A stretch of DNA of 64,000 nucleotides from Cylicocyclus nassatus (lineage: Eukaryota > Nematoda > Chromadorea > Rhabditida > Strongylidae), in contig CATQJL010000223.1 of the NCBI GenBank assembly GCA_958299035.1, positions 124,001-188,000 of the forward strand, given 5' to 3'. The notes under the pieces were generated by a model. It had not been told where the DNA came from and ran no database searches. It was given only the letters and a program-made list of their open reading frames with translations. Numbering within the stretch: the stretch's first letter is position 1; every line of letters starts with the position of its first letter. Positions 38,439 to 50,315 of the stretch are shown here, in pieces. The translations under genes and the position numbers were made by a program.

Positions 38439-38859
38439 TAGTGATATTGAGAGATCCTTCCCCCCTCCCCGCTTTCAAATGCAATCCCCCCTTAAAGGTT
38501 GTCCAGCAGTCTTCTAACTTTGATCCTCATTCCATTTCATCTAAAAGTTTCCAGTACTCCTTGTAGTTATCAGGTTTTTATTGAACGTGAAATGACGATT
38601 GAATTTTTCTGTGATCCTATTCACGGGATAAATCACAGACTCCAAAAGATCTGAGGTTGAAGAAGGCTTGTTGTATTTTATTTGTGTGAAAACTATTCTT
38701 TTTGCGTCCGACAATCATATAACAAACAGCCTGCCTATTTACATGTCTTGGTGTGTATGTTGTATATGTCATTGCTTGTTAATTTCATTACCTCTATTTC
38801 TTGCTACAAACTCCTCGGAAATCTCTGTGCTCTGCAAATTGTCCCGCCTGAGTCGTCTA

Positions 38860-39310
38860 TCTCCTCATACAATCTGCCAAACTTTTTCTCAGACGAGTTG
38901 CAACTCTTTCTGTCACTATCGTTGTTTTTTATGCGTCCGTTCTCCAGACTTTACGCTACTACTGTTTCGAAAATCTCTCCTCCCGGTCTGCCTCTCGTTT
39001 ACACAATTTCACTCACTCACACACACATGTGTGCGCGTGAGCGTAGTAAGAATATGTGCCGGAGAGTGAGTAGCGGCTGTGAGAGAATACTTCGCGTTTT
39101 GCAGCCGCGTGTGGACTCCGTACGAGCAGACTTTCAGAGGTCTCAATCTGACTACTACTGTGTTGTAAAGCTCTACGCACACTACGCACACATACACACT
39201 CACAACACACACTCATCGTCGTATACTCACGGCTCTGATACGCTACGCGCTTTCAAGAGGTCGACCCCAAGCTTCTTCTTTCATACCCTTCTCTTTATCT
39301 CTTTTGTTTA
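38860..39310. promoter_or_regulatory. GC-richer island with CACA repeats
   Basis: CpG and CACAC/GTGTG-rich DNA (CACACACATGTGTGCGCGTGAGCG near 39020) leaves a 209-codon frame open at 38682-39311. The peptide has no domain character, so I treat the segment as non-coding. Confidence 0.15.
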
Positions 39311-39349
39311 GTGTAGTCTGAGCTAGTGGCTGCTACAGCACTCTGTAAT

Positions 39350-40262
39350 ATTCGTACAGTGATAGTAAGCGGCTATCGTAATATAGTTAACACCTTAAAA
39401 GCCCTCTTTCCCATCACTTCCCTTTTCCCGGGGGAGAGGAGCGGGCATTATTCAATAGCAGTATATAAGGGCGTCAGGCTTCTACAATATTCCTACAGTA
39501 CCCCTACAGTAAGCGGCAGAACACCCTGTGTCTTTCATCGCCGTGATTTAACAACAGTTCAGTAGGCTGCAATCGTACTGCTACAGTACTCCTACACTAT
39601 ACCTACAGCAAACAGTGATCGGGATCATGTGATGTTTAGCCCTTATGGTCTCCAAAATATTGTGCTGCTTTTCCCATCCCGTTCAAATCCCCTCCACTTT
39701 GTCAGCATTTCAAAAAGCATTGCAGTTGTAAGTCATACTATCTCTACATACACCTACAGTATCCCTACAGTGTACCGACGGAAATGCCTAGCCTATACCT
39801 TTGCGCCCTTCTGGAATACGAACTTACGCATTAGTACTGAACTTCTACCAACTCGCTTCCCCTCCTCTTTTGTCCTATATAATCGAACAACAATGTGCCT
39901 ACAGTACTCCTACAGTAGCCTTACAGTAATGGCGGTAGAAACACTAACGTATATCCTTGACTTTGTTAAATGCTGCTTTTTTCATTTTTTGTCTTGAGCT
40001 TCGTTCACATTCTCCCTTTCACTTGACCCTTTTTCCACTAGGTCGAATGTCAGTGTGCTTCTACAGTAATCTTACAGTATATACAGCAAGCTGCAGTTCT
40101 GGGAATGTACCATCTTTCCTGACCTATTGGCGACACATTAGCTTCACGATAGTAAGGCTGCAGTCTTCGTAATATACCAATGTATTGTCTTCGTACTACT
40201 GTTTCTGCCCTCTAAATTGGTTTTATGGTGATTCTACTCTTCTACAGTATCCCTAGAGTAAG
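39350..40262 (+). repeat. interspersed CTACAGTA cluster array, first block
   Basis: Short clusters built from an 11-bp unit CTACAGTACCC (or variants CTACAGTACTC, CTACAGTAATC) occur near 39354, 39485, 39580, 39755, 39898, 40063 and 40240. They are 95-177 bp apart with unrelated sequence between them. Each cluster has two or three units. Confidence 0.75.
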
Positions 40263-40351
40263 TAGTACTCTTCGCATTATGCAGTACCATTTCTGATCTT
40301 CTGAAACATTGATTTCTTATCTCTTGGAATCATGTGCACTAGCAGCATGTT

Positions 40352-40921
40352 TTGTTGTCTTTCGCTCGTTGCACGTGCCATCGGTTCTCGGTTGATCTTT
40401 GTTGTCTTGGCCCCCTTCTGCCACCCGTCTTCCTAGAAACTTCGCGCTATTTTCCCAAAGTTTGTTGTTCAAATTTCTACCCATGTTCTCCGCCGTGTTT
40501 TTCTTTACCATTTCGGCTCGCTTTCAAAGCAATGAAGAATGGCCACGAGAGTTTTTCTAACTCCACTCTAGCGCCTGCACCCCACCCTTTCAAGGATAAG
40601 CGCGCGAGACTCAACGCCCGGCAATGTTTCAGACGAAACGTTTTTTCTACTTTTTTGAGGGCTTTACTACTACTATACTCGCATCAGACGCATCACTCGC
40701 CGGCCGAAAGTGTTTTTTGCAAAACTAAACGATGCTCGGAGATTGCGTCAGCGTTGTCTCTCTGTGTGTGTTTCGCATCGCATCATTGCTACGCTTGGCA
40801 TTTGGCAGGTGGCCAAGTATTTTGTGCGAGGTTTGTAGTAATCAGACAAACTATAAGAAGCCATACAGTGTCTGATATGGATACGTGGGTAACATGTTAT
40901 ATGGCCGAATTTGTTCATTAG
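40352..40921 (+). other. 189-codon open frame in GC-richer DNA, unsupported
   Basis: Long frame without a recognisable domain. The centre (40560-40770) is GC- and CpG-richer, as in the other islands. I consider it a candidate regulatory island rather than a gene. Confidence 0.1.
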
Positions 40922-41107
40922 TTACAATACGACATTTGAAAACGGGGCAAGGTCGGCAGTTTTTTCATAATTTCATAAAATTTCAGCATTTTTTACTGCT
41001 CAGCTGGCAATTTTTTTCGTGTAGCTTTAGAGTAAAGGTTCTTAAAATACTAATGTCTATACTGACTGCACAATCTCCTCAGCCTGTTAACAGCTTAGGG
41101 GATACTA

Positions 41108-41303
41108 GATTAACGTTTGCTGTAGATACTGTAGGAGTACTGTAGCCTGACGTTATATAGTACATGTAGGAAAGTGAATTTATTTACACGCTAGCTCGTT
41201 TAAGTCTTCTGAGCTTTTTTTTAACCAGTTTACTTTTCTGCAGTTCTGGTGTATGTTAAGTGATCACGTCTTGGATACTGTAGGAGTACTGTACACTTTC
41301 ATA
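41108..41303 (-). repeat. TACTGTAG clusters in inverse orientation
   Basis: GATACTGTAGGAGTACTGTAG occurs at about 41124-41144 and GATACTGTAGGAGTACTGTAC at about 41274-41294. They are 150 bp apart and inverted relative to the blocks on either side. Confidence 0.75.
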
Positions 41304-41964
41304 AATGTAAGGATGTGATTATCGCTTGAACTCACTAGCCACCTGTCAATCTTCATTTAAAAAAAACAATGGTTTAAGGAAAGAATTATTTAAGCCTCAG
41401 TATTTGAAGAAATCTTTGAGTTTTTGAATCCGATGAATTTATTATTTTTCAAAATCGTATTGAAAAAATACTCCGTAGAATGCTAGCACAAAATTAAAGT
41501 GTTATTTTGTTACTGAGGGGAACATCTTAGGTTGTATCCAGGAGAACACATCTCCGACTCAAAGCTCTTAGATGATAGTTGTTGTGAATAATCTCGAGAC
41601 TCGTCCCAAATTGTACTCGAAATATTCAAATCGGAGTCGCATTGTCTACTCGAAAGTGCGTGTGAGCGTTGATGGTGTTGACCCGATTGGCCCTGTATAT
41701 CTTTAGTGTATCATCTGTATATGGTGAGATACGACGGTCATTTCGCCAGTATTTCCACTCCTCTCCTACTACCAGTCGGGGCCCCTGTACCAAATACTCA
41801 AATCTCGAGATGATGGCCTTGTCCTGCGCTCGAGCGCAATAGTGTACCACGAAGTAGTACACAACAATATCCCTTTTGTCGGCATGACTTGACAATAGAT
41901 AGTAGTCGTGTGGGTCCTTTGTCTTCATAACTTAACAGTGTATGAAATCTTGTAGGTCACTGGA
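41304..41964. other. non-coding stretch between motif blocks
   Basis: No gene recognised. A 100-codon minus-strand frame (41928-41626) shows no family features. Confidence 0.35.
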
Positions 41965-43262
41965 TCGCTACAGTACTCCTACAGTATCCCTACAGTACAC
42001 GTAATCTTAATATTGCCGGTATATTTTGCCGTATTTGGTTTTCCAAGGTTTGAATAGGTTTTTATTTTACAGGCTATTGCTTTTATCAATTTACAATAAG
42101 ATTTCTCCTTTGACCACTTTTGTACATATAGGTCTGTGGGGGTGATACAGTACTCCTACAGTACCCTTATATTAGGCAGTCCAAATGTTGGATATTTTTT
42201 GCAGATTTACATGCTATTTATTTAAACCAGTCTGCGTGTTTGTATCTGTTTGTGTACAATATCTTTCAACTTCAAAATTTGCGAGAATAGTTAGCCGTTG
42301 TAGATTTATGGGCTGATACAGTACCCCTACAGTACCCCTACAGTACCTACAATACTCAATTTGGCTTTTTTTGAATTGCTACTTTTTGACATCTTGCGAT
42401 TATTTGCATCTATCCAACTTTCTTTCATTCCTTCCTATGCGAATTTTCGAAGGTTTTTAAATCAACTAATTTTTCAAGAACAAGTAAACAAAACAATTGA
42501 TCACCGCGTATCTCACTCGACTTTATTTACTACAATCCATTCATCTTTCTCTGTAGTAGTAGGATCACTTTTTTCTTCGAACGCTTTTTTTCCGGCCACG
42601 CAAAAGAAGCTACAACAGTTGCGAGGACAAATTAAACACTCGTAATTTCGAGCAGACGTAAAATTTTTGCAGTGAAAGATGGGAGGGAGAAGAGGGCGGA
42701 GGGACAGTGACTATACTACAAGGTAGCAGTAGTATTTTTATGGTTACTGATTTCAACAAATAACAAAAAAAAATTTTGACATTTTATACTTCCAGTGACA
42801 ATAATAGGCGCTATGCTCCTACAGTACCCTACCGTAAACAGCAAGCTAATCTCTTGGCATTTTCTTTCTTTTCAGTATTTCATCGTAGAGAAAAAGTTGA
42901 GGATGAGTTTTTTTGCATGTAGATTATATTTATATAACAACCTCGAGCCCACATGCCACTACAGTAATCCTACCGTATCCTCGCAAACTTTGTTCTACTG
43001 CCATTTCTGATTTTATTAGTGAAATGTAGAATAAAATCAAGTCATTTACAAATATTTTATATGATATATTATGTAAAAATTTCGAATAACTAACATCGCA
43101 TTACTACAGTACTCCTACAGTACCCTTACAGTAAATGGTATCTTTATCTAGATTTTTTTCTCAAGTAAGGTTGAGTCAGTTTCGAATGTTCCGTCTGATT
43201 GGACGTCTAGTGTCAAATATTGGATCGTTACAGTACTCTTACAGTAATCCTATAATAGGTAA
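41965..43262 (+). repeat. interspersed CTACAGTA cluster array, second block
   Basis: Clusters begin near 41969, 42146, 42317, 42815, 42957, 43104 and 43227, with neighbouring clusters mostly 120-180 bp apart. The clearest, at 42317-42352, is three head-to-tail 11-bp units (TACAGTACCCC). Intervening DNA is AT-rich and not obviously repeated. Confidence 0.75.
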
Positions 43263-43319
43263 CCCATTTTATATCTGCATTTTCCAATTTTCTTAGAATT
43301 TTGACTGATTAAAAGTTGG

Positions 43320-44260
43320 AATTTCTTATTTGAACACTGAGTATGATTATTTTTCGATTTCTTATTTTTCGTGATACAGAGCCTCTAATATTTGCATTTT
43401 TTATGCCAGAAATTCCCGTTTCATCACATAACTCCTCCCTATTCATCATTTTTTCGAAAAGTTTACTTTTCATGAGAAAGCTTTTCAAGTTCCATAGCCA
43501 TATGGTGTTGTATGCGGCTTTTTTCGTGTTCCTATACGTTTTGTTGCAAGGTGCTGTACAAATAAAGCTGGAATGGCCATAGCAACTCTCATACCGCAAA
43601 GCATATGTACGTTTCGAATTAGTCAGAACATTGTAGAGAACTTTTTTGGGAAGTTTCGCGCCAAGATGTTTGAATTTTGAGAGTTTGGAGCCTCGTAGTA
43701 GCGCTTTGTTCAACGTGGTTTCGATTTTTGGTGTTTTGGTTGATGAAACCGGAGATATTTGCTGTTTCGCGAAATTTTGCTTTATTTTTTTTAGCTTTAA
43801 ACTTTGAAGGAAGTTCAAAAAATTTCTGTTTTCTTTACTTGTCAGGAGAGCAAGATTAGTCAGATCTGCTGCTTTGTCCTTGAAAGTCAGCGATTCGAGT
43901 TCATGAAACCGGAAACTATTGCTGTTCAAGGTTTGATTTTTGGTGATTCGCTCTTGAAACCGGAAATTTCTGGCTCTCTTACAAAATTTTGCTCCTTTTT
44001 ACTGTAGTCTTTAAAATAAATTGATACGTTCTCTATTTTCTATATTTAGAAAATCAGCAGTATTAGATGAACCTTTTGCATTCTCCTCAAAAATTGGTGG
44101 TGCGAGTTCTTGAAACGGGAAATTTATTTAAAGGATCATATACTAATTTTTGGAACAGCAAGCACTAGAAAGATCTAACTCTTCTCGGAAATTGATGACT
44201 CGAGCTCATATAACCGGAAATTCTTGCTTTTTTAAAAACCAAATTTTATTTTTTCGCTAG
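43320..44260 (-). repeat. degenerate repeat around a GAAACCGGAAATTT motif
   Basis: The motif TCATGAAACCGGAAATTTTTGC or a close variant is found at about 43744, 43905, 43956, 44112 and 44210. The distances 161, 51, 156 and 98 are near multiples of 51 bp. An inverted copy lies near 43405. The 206-codon minus-strand frame at 43929-43309 runs through this repeat. Its Lys/Asn/Ser-rich composition matches an AT-rich repeat, so I do not call it a gene. Confidence 0.5.
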
Positions 44261-45269
44261 AATTTTGAAATTTTTGCGCATTTTCTGCATTTTCTCTATC
44301 TAAAAAAGATTAAAAAATCAACAAATAAGCGATGTTTTTGTTTTTTTTTGAGTGTTCTTCGTACAAAATCACTCCACCGTAGCATTCTCCCCCCCCCCCC
44401 CCCTCCAACCTTCTCATCAACACATCCAGGTCAACGACGATGTTTCAAAACGTGTCGCGCTATTATTCTCCTAAAGGTCCCGACATGGTTTCACCTCCTA
44501 TCCCAAAGAATCGTTACCCCCTACTGTGCAACTTGGGAAAAACCCACGTAGGTGTTTGTGTTTCGTCCTTTAGGGTATAGGTTGGTTGCTGTTGTGTAGC
44601 CGATGTGTTTCTAACTTCCTTACAAGGTCATTCGATATGTCTTGGTATGTGTGTACTATACCACTATACCCGTTTCAAGCAAACTTTCATTGCCATCACG
44701 AGAATATCAAAGGTTGCCCTCGAGAGAAACCATTACGCGATCATTTCTGGTAGCCGAAACAGGTAGTTGGGTAACGGTTATGCAGTAGTGCAATCTTTTC
44801 ATGTCATTGTGTATTCATGAAAACCGTTAATAAATTCTATGGATTCTGATTTGGAAGTTTTCTCTTTGGGACCTTTGTTTTTCCAGTATTTTCTATGCTA
44901 ATTTCTGTACATTTATTCCACTCCTTTTTAGAAATATTACCACTGATTGTACCAGTAAATCCACTTCTGAAACATCTATTGTGAGGCCTTTACTTATAAA
45001 TGAAACCGAAAAAAAAACATTCTGCTAAGCGATGCCCTTTCTTGAATATCGTTTTTTTTGTCGGAAATTTTGATTTTAAATAGCTCCAGTAGTTGTATGA
45101 AATTTGCTTTCCAGGCCTGCTCCCATACTATCCATTCCTTTCCAGGTTTTCTTTTCAGCCGATTCGTGAGACTCTTCTCTTACTGAGGAACCTAGGTAAA
45201 CCTCTTACAGTAGAGATTATCTGCAAATTCCCAAAGCTGTCAGGTCAACATTGAACTGGTCACTCTAAC

Positions 45270-45790
45270 TCTGGTCTCGGCTTATCGGCAGTATACGAAG
45301 CAGTGCGCCGAAATTTCTCGCCCATGAAATAGTCCCCCCCCCCCTCCAGCTCGCCGATCAGCAGCTGAGCAGCAGAACTTCGTCGTCGACTTAGAGAACT
45401 GTGTGCATTGTCTCTCAAGAGTTGCAAGAGACGGATAAGAAGAGCCTATTACTATGGACTCGAGCGCGCGCGAGCGCTGGCTCGCCGTCGTCCGAGAGCG
45501 AAGAAGGTGGAGCCTCGCGGCTCGTGCGTTCCGAAAAAGCCTTCATCGCATTGTGTGTATGAGTGAGCGAGTGAGTGACTTGTGGGCTGATGGTGGAGAG
45601 TGTGTACGGCGATCACAACTGATTGTTTGCACTGCACGGGACGGGTCGTGACCAACTCGCGTCGACGGCTCGAAACGCTCACTGAAACTTCTGCTGCTGC
45701 GCTGACCGCTGACTTTGGTCAGCGCCGCCGCCACCGCCGCCGTCGCTACCGCCACTGCGGCGGCACCATCTGAACGTATAGAGTCAGCAC
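45270..45790. promoter_or_regulatory. strong CpG island with GCC triplet run
   Basis: The island begins after a poly-C tract (about 45332-45344) and contains CTCGAGCGCGCGCGAGCGCTGG near 45459. A GCC-type triplet run (GCCGCCGCCACCGCCGCC) starts at 45724 and folds back with CTGCGGCGGC at 45757. Frames on both strands are open for 65-76 codons. It is one of the best candidates in the window for a promoter or leader exon. Confidence 0.25.
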
Positions 45791-46830
45791 GAGTTTAGTA
45801 CGCACTTGAATGATACAACGATGAGAGTTCAATGGTTTCGGGCCGGGGGGATGGGAGGAGAGATTGTTTGAGTTTGAACAAAACTGAATAGGCAGTGGGA
45901 GATTTCAATGTTGAGTACTCTTGAAAAATTGCGCAAATGTTGCAGATATGTTTCGATGGTTTGCAAAACTGGTCTTGGGAGGAGATTTCATGTGGGAGCA
46001 GAGGAAAAGAGGGAAGGAAATGAAGGAGATGGAAGGCATTCTTTATCTTTAGATGAAAATGTATAAATAAAGCTAAGAAGAGTAAGATCTCCAGATTTCT
46101 AATTTCTCGGCTAATTTAACTTTTGTTAGTTTTTTGGGCAGTACTATCTGAATAGCTCAGACAGTTTCAAAAATCGAAAATTCATGGATATAATTCTACA
46201 TTGCCGCTAAAAACTACGATTGTTGATGTCCTGGCATTTTTATAATCTAAGCGAAATGTGAAATCAGATTGAAAATACAAATTTTTCGTAATTATATTTC
46301 AAACGAGGAGGTCTGTGATCCAATTTTGCTAGAGATACATTTGAACCTCTTTTCAAATTGATATCTTCTGAATCAATGGCAAATTTTGTAGATTCAGACT
46401 TCAAACATATTTTTACATCCTCGTTTTGGGATTGGAAGCTACATTTAGTTGATTATATTTGTGTGCAAATCTACAGAATTGAGTGAGACGTGAAATCAAT
46501 AACTTCCGATTTTGATTTTTTCAATATTGTTTTTGTGAATTTTTGCGATCAGTTTTCCCAGAAATCCATCGACTGCTTATTCAGAATTAATCCCGTACAG
46601 TTTTGTGGGAACTCGTCGATTTCTTACTGATAAGGTTTGGTGACATGATAAATTGGGTAAACAAGTCAGTTATGGAGAGAATTTTTGGTTTTGCTGCAGA
46701 TATGGATAAACATTATGTGATAAATTTTATGAATGAAAATTCACTAGATTATTTTTAGTTTGAAAAAGCAAAATTTGTTGACGGGAGAAGGTACCTTTAT
46801 GGGCGGTCTTTTTTTTCTTCACTGGTGATT
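45791..46830. other. AT-rich non-coding stretch
   Basis: No gene, repeat or island recognised. Confidence 0.5.
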
Positions 46831-46924
46831 CCCCCCCCCCCCCCTCCCCCAACCTTCTTTGATTAATCGGAACCACCTGGCTCAACCTCATTATTTTCCC
46901 ACTTTGTACTTCAAACATCATCAT

Positions 46925-47190
46925 CGCTATGTCACATAGAGCTGGAGGACGGCTGGCTCGGACTCGGATAGAGTTTCGCGCTTACATCTTAGCTAAGGTT
47001 ACATATTGGGTTTGCATTACGCACGACGGGGGGGGGGGAGCACCGACGACGACGAGAGAACTCGACTTCGGACCAACACCGTCGTCGCCGTCCACAGCGA
47101 TCGCATCACACATACATACGGCTTCTGCTACTCTGGGTCTCCCCCCTCCTTCTACCCCCCCTCCCCCTCCCCCCCCCCCCCCCTCCCCGT
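46925..47190. promoter_or_regulatory. GC-rich island bounded by poly-C tracts
   Basis: GC-rich DNA (CGACGACGACGAGAG near 47045) lies between poly-C at 46831-46844, poly-G near 47028-47037 and poly-C at 47169-47183. No exon is supported. Confidence 0.18.
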
Positions 47191-47217
47191 AAGCTGTGGA
47201 TCAACGCAGAGTACTTT
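47191..47217 (+). other. sequence closely matching a common cDNA-synthesis adaptor
   Basis: ATCAACGCAGAGTACTTTT at 47199-47217 is identical to the 3' part of the widely used SMART-type oligo plus the start of its T-run. The bases before it (AAGCTGTGG) differ from the oligo (AAGCAGTGGT) by one substitution and one missing base. It follows directly after a C-rich tract. It may be chance, a real genomic sequence, or a trace of library contamination. Confidence 0.4.
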
Positions 47218-47699
47218 TGCGAACTGAGTAAACTTTGAGACTCTGCATTGGTGTGTGATGGTGGTTGTGTGTGGTGTGACGGCTTCGCTCGCTCGGTGCT
47301 GCAACCCATTGCTCTTTCTTTGTGTTCAATGTGTGCGTGTTTCACTTTTAGTCATACTTGACTCTTTGCGCTTTTTTTTCTGACCAGTGATTGACGCAAA
47401 GTATGAGCGGGATTGGCGCAAATTTGGTGAAAAGCTGTTCTTGCCCAGATTTTTCGACACAGAATGCGTTTGGCGAGTCGAGCGTGAAGATATGTTTCAA
47501 ATCATTATTATAGTGTCAAATCAAGGCAATTTTGCAACTTTTATAGGATTCAGGTAACTTAGGACTATTTCCAGTGCTGTAGGATTACGGTAGTAGTCTC
47601 ATTTTGTTTAAGAATGCTTAATTCTTTTTTGAGAACTGCTTAAAGCTTCAGCACTATTTCATGCTGATTCATGGCTGCACGGCTATTTCTGTGCCCAGA

Positions 47700-48085
47700 G
47701 TTTGCATTCAGCTCCGCCCACTTGGTCTCGACCAATCACAGGTGTGACCTGATGACATGGGTCCGTCTTTTTGAGAATTTCTATAAAATTAGGGAAAGTC
47801 TGCGAACTTGTTCTCGAAGCTGATGTATATAGCGCGAGATAGCCTTATAACCATGCCGCAAATTGCAAAAAGGCACGCCTCTTTGTTCGGACCAATCACA
47901 GGTGTGATTTACTGCCATGGAAAATTGTAGACGTTTCGAAGTATAGCATGTTAGCAACAGCCCTTCAATTTATAGTCATACATATTTCAGTCTTTCAGAA
48001 GAATTTCTGGAATTTATGAAAACCCCTTTGTAGTCACAATCATGCCGCAACTTGATACGCGACACGCCCACTCGGCATGTGCTGC
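47700..48085. repeat. tandem repeat with CGCCC and CCAAT motifs, three copies
   Basis: Copies near 47711, 47855 and 48040 share ATGCCGCAAATTGCAAAA-type leaders, an ACGCCCACT block, and in two copies ACCAATCACAGGTGTGA followed by ACATGG/GCCATGG. The CGCC blocks are about 160 and 190 bp apart. Confidence 0.6.
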
Positions 48086-48339
48086 ATGTCAAAAGAATTG
48101 CAAAAGTTCCTAATTGGGTCACTTTCCCCCACCTTTTGATTCTCTTGTCTATCATTCGAAGGGCCACTGAATTGCTACATGCTGCACACGGTTATCAACC
48201 AACTGCATAGTCACCTGAATAAACAATAGGCTTGATTATTCATCAATCGTCTACTATCTCTCCCTTCCCCCCCCCCCCCCATTATGACATTCTATAATGA
48301 TTATTTTTACTATCCGCGGTTGACCAGTCTCTCTCTCTC

Positions 48340-48600
48340 GGTCGCATTTTGTGGGCGGAGTTGTCCGTTTTTAGACATCGTATAGAAAGGGATTTCGGCT
48401 ACTTCACTACTATTGTACTGTACATAATCGCTCTCGTCGTTGTGGACGCTGGCTGTGTGTTTCTCGCGCGCGCGCGTTCACAAACGTTGCTTGTGTGTTT
48501 GTCTAAGCGACGACTTCATTGTACGCGAAACATTGCCGATTTTAGCCACACGCGACAGTCAGAAAGGCGATCGGTGATCGCATCGCTTGTGATGGTGTTT
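48340..48600. promoter_or_regulatory. GC-rich island
   Basis: A CpG-rich segment (TTCTCGCGCGCGCGTTC near 48461) follows a poly-C tract at 48267-48280. A 92-codon frame is open (48349-48627) but without recognisable features. Confidence 0.15.
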
Positions 48601-48688
48601 TCAAAAAGTATCATTTATCTGAATTGAAGCTGGGAATTTGCCAAAAAATTTTGAAGATTTTGACAAAATTCCAAGTGTCTTATCTGAC

Positions 48689-48762
48689 AAGCTGCCAGCA
48701 GGTTGCCAGCAAATTGCCGACAGGTTACCAGCAAACTGCCAGCAGGTTGCCAGCAATTTGTA
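48689..48762. repeat. minisatellite of TGCCAGCAGGT units
   Basis: Six imperfect copies of an 11-12-bp unit (CTGCCAGCAGG, TTGCCAGCAAA, TTGCCGACAGG, TTACCAGCAAA and so on). Confidence 0.75.
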
Positions 48763-49052
48763 AAATATTTTTCTTACAAAGTCCACCAAATCATCAGCTT
48801 ACAAAATTTGTTCCTTTATCATATTGACCTCTGTACTTTTGTCATTTCGCTCACTAGGATTACGGTAGCGTTACGGTAGACTACGCCTTATCCCCCGTGT
48901 AGCCAGTTCCTTTTATTAGGTCTTCGTGAAAATGTTTTGTTATTTCTCTTTATCATTGTTTCGCATTATCGACTTCATTGCAAATAAATAGAGTAACTTC
49001 AGAAAATAGATTTTAAAAGGCTGTATTTACCATCCCAACCTGTATTAGAAAG

Positions 49053-49195
49053 GTCTATCACCTGATCGGGTGCTCGTCCATAACGGTGAAAGAGTGCTCG
49101 ATCCGAGATCGGGAAGTTCATAAGTACCGCCTCAGGTGTGATCACCCAAATTCGTTTGAGTTATCTGGATCGGGCTGAAAGTGTAGTGAATGATA
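49053..49195. other. unexplained GC-richer, structured segment
   Basis: About 140 bp from GGTCTATCACCTGATCGGG to GGATCGGGCTGAAAGTG stand out from AT-rich flanks, with repeated GTGCTCG and GATC boxes. It does not fold as a tRNA or match the 5S rRNA pattern I know. It could be an RNA gene fragment, a transposon fragment or a small exon. Confidence 0.2.
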
Positions 49196-50039
49196 CGTAC
49201 TGACTAGACACTGCTCAAAATTGGAAGGGATACGGTACAAGTACGGTAGCACTACGCCGAACCGCCCAAATTGCTGGTCACGTTTTTTTCATTATGTTCT
49301 AGATCAGTGCACATTTAGTGATAAGTGCTAAGTCTAATACTGTAACGTTTATAGAGTGACGGTATACGGCATAAATACTGTAGCAATACCTTCTCCGCTA
49401 AGCTTCTAGTCCAAATTTACCGTTTTTTCATTTTCGTTTTGTTCGCAATTGCATTCGCATATTCCTGTGATGTGAAAATCTTTCTCTATCGCTTCTCCTT
49501 TTTTTCACTTTCCTAAGAAAAGGAGACTGCTTTTTTGCTCCTGCTATGAGCTGACCCTGATCACTCCTAGCTCTTCTCAACAAGTGTCTCACTCCCCAAA
49601 AATCCAGAACTCTTGTCTTTAGCCTTGTTCTGTTCTAGTGATATGCAGACATTGCACTTGAAAAATCCCCAAAACTGCTTTCCAACGGATTGGTTCCAAG
49701 TCATGACTTTGCAAAAAAGCATTGTTGTGTATCGCTGCGATCCCCAATTTAAAATCGGTATTTCTTCCCAAGTAAAAAACGCCAGATGAGTCATTGTGGC
49801 GCAGGTGCAAAGTATAGTACCGTGTGGCCGGTATTTTTCTGTCTCTCTGAAATCTATTTCTGTCAATCCTGTAAATACCCGCACCCATGTAAGCTACTTA
49901 TTTGCGTAAGCGCTAAAGTCTAGACAGATTTTCATTTCTACACATTTCATGGAGCTGGAGTAGGTAAACTGTTCAATTCAAGAAGCACTGAGATTTATTT
50001 TTATGAGAGAAAATGAGTTTGTAGGGACTTTTACTTACT

Positions 50040-50315
50040 ACGGCATTATCAGTGGAAACTGTGAGTATAAGCCAATCACTGTTTTCACTGACCAATCAGG
50101 TGAGTCCCAAACCTAATAAAGTTTTATTTAAGCTTTGCAAATTTTCGGTACGTCCATTACCAACCTGAGATGAAGGAGCCACAAATTATCAACAAAGAGG
50201 GGAGAGGGCTGAACTCTATTATTGGCTTATTGTATTTACTTGACAAAGGGGCGTGGCTTAATATTTGGGTGATTGGTCATTGGAAACTGTGATTGGCTCA
50301 TTCCGAGTACCAATG
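50040..50315. repeat. CCAAT / GGGGCGTGG repeat pair upstream of the BED gene
   Basis: GGGGCGTGGCTTA at 50248 is followed by GTGATTGGTCATTGGAAACTGTGATTGGCTCATT. An inverted relative lies at about 50050-50105 (CCAATCACTGTTTTCACTGACCAATCAG). The same unit recurs in intron 1 of the BED gene. Confidence 0.7.

Noticed and set aside
38682..39311. 209-codon open frame as a gene
   Set aside because: It lies in CT- and CACA-rich DNA where stops are rare; the peptide shows no domain character.
39676..39700. tRNA B-box-like GTTCAAATCC
   Set aside because: No flanking five-base T-stem and no A-box at the right distance.
39350..43262. CRISPR array
   Set aside because: Repeats are 8-11 bp units of variable number, spacers are 95-180 bp and variable, and the DNA is eukaryotic.
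43309..43929. 206-codon minus-strand open frame as a gene
   Set aside because: It runs through a degenerate AT-rich repeat, is Lys/Asn/Ser-rich, and has no domain, splice context or recognisable motif.
49138..49162. Spliced-leader RNA gene (ACCCAAATTCGTTTGAG resembles SL1)
   Set aside because: The spacing differs from SL1 and no GT donor follows the GAG; the downstream stem and Sm-like site are not seen.
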